A model generated the notes under the pieces. That model was not told the origin of the DNA and searched no databases. It saw only the letters and a program-made list of their open reading frames with translations. Positions 42,916 to 42,932 of a stretch of DNA of 42,932 bases are shown in pieces (the stretch's first letter is position 1; each line of letters starts with the position of its first letter). Both the position numbers and the translations under genes were made by a program. Source of the DNA: Candidatus Sulfotelmatobacter sp. (GTDB lineage: Bacteria; Acidobacteriota; Terriglobia; Terriglobales; Acidobacteriaceae); assembly GCA_030039165.1 (NCBI GenBank), contig JASHQM010000190.1, positions 1-42,932 on the forward strand. Reading direction: 5' to 3'.

Positions 42916-42932
42916 TTCTCAATTTCCATTAC

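Overview
The window looks like chromosomal DNA of a soil or sediment acidobacterium (Acidobacteriota, Koribacter/Terriglobus-like). This is an inference from several signs. Base composition is moderately GC-rich. There are many NtrC-type two-component systems and many secreted or lipoprotein genes of kinds common in that phylum. An hrcA-grpE-dnaJ cluster lacks dnaK, and short palindromic GTCATCC/GGATGAC-type elements lie between genes. I see no rRNA, tRNA, insertion sequence, CRISPR array or prophage. It reads as ordinary chromosome with one notable metabolic cluster and several small, RNA-scale signals.

Layout. 1-2621: a truncated serine hydrolase, the enoyl-ACP reductase fabI and a secreted TPR protein. 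2735-6893: an NtrC-type regulator, its membrane sensor kinase and a Ser/Thr/Pro-rich membrane-anchored protein on the minus strand. Divergent from these is an OmpA-family outer-membrane protein (7163-8950) with a strong terminator. 9121-13351: a lipoprotein with a sigma-54-like promoter, a second kinase/NtrC regulator pair, and a small protein resembling a receiver joined to a histidine-less DHp helix. 13428-19119, all on the minus strand: malate synthase, a glyoxylate aminotransferase, an AAE3/Pcs60-like (oxalate-type) CoA ligase and a ketopantoate-reductase-family enzyme. Next come a zinc-finger-like small protein, a monomeric sarcosine-oxidase-like flavoenzyme, a beta-propeller lipoprotein and an IDO-type 2-oxoglutarate dioxygenase. 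23365-26894: hrcA, grpE, dnaJ and rsmE. 27152-30112: a UvrD-like helicase fused to a Cas4/RecB-like Fe-S nuclease. 30113-30778: a gene-poor stretch with a well-formed minus-strand unit for a 13-residue lysine-rich peptide. 30779-36492: thiolase, a triple-PAS kinase, a STAS protein and a ComM/YifB ATPase. 36602-42915: a secreted phosphoesterase, a zinc-ribbon membrane protein, a candidate small RNA, a DUF6599-like protein, a LolA-like secreted protein and a CocE-type hydrolase.

The most interesting system is the 13.4-19.1 kb cluster. Together the genes could turn oxalate into oxalyl-CoA (CoA ligase), then glyoxylate (PanE-family oxalyl-CoA reductase, as known for PanE2 of Methylobacterium extorquens), then glycine (aminotransferase) and malate (malate synthase). 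That would be a decarboxylase-free oxalate assimilation route. It rests on family recognition and gene order and needs biochemical proof. Other points worth a second look are the CTG start of dnaJ, the lysine-rich micro-ORF, the candidate small RNA near 38.7 kb and the degenerate signalling adaptor at 12.9 kb.
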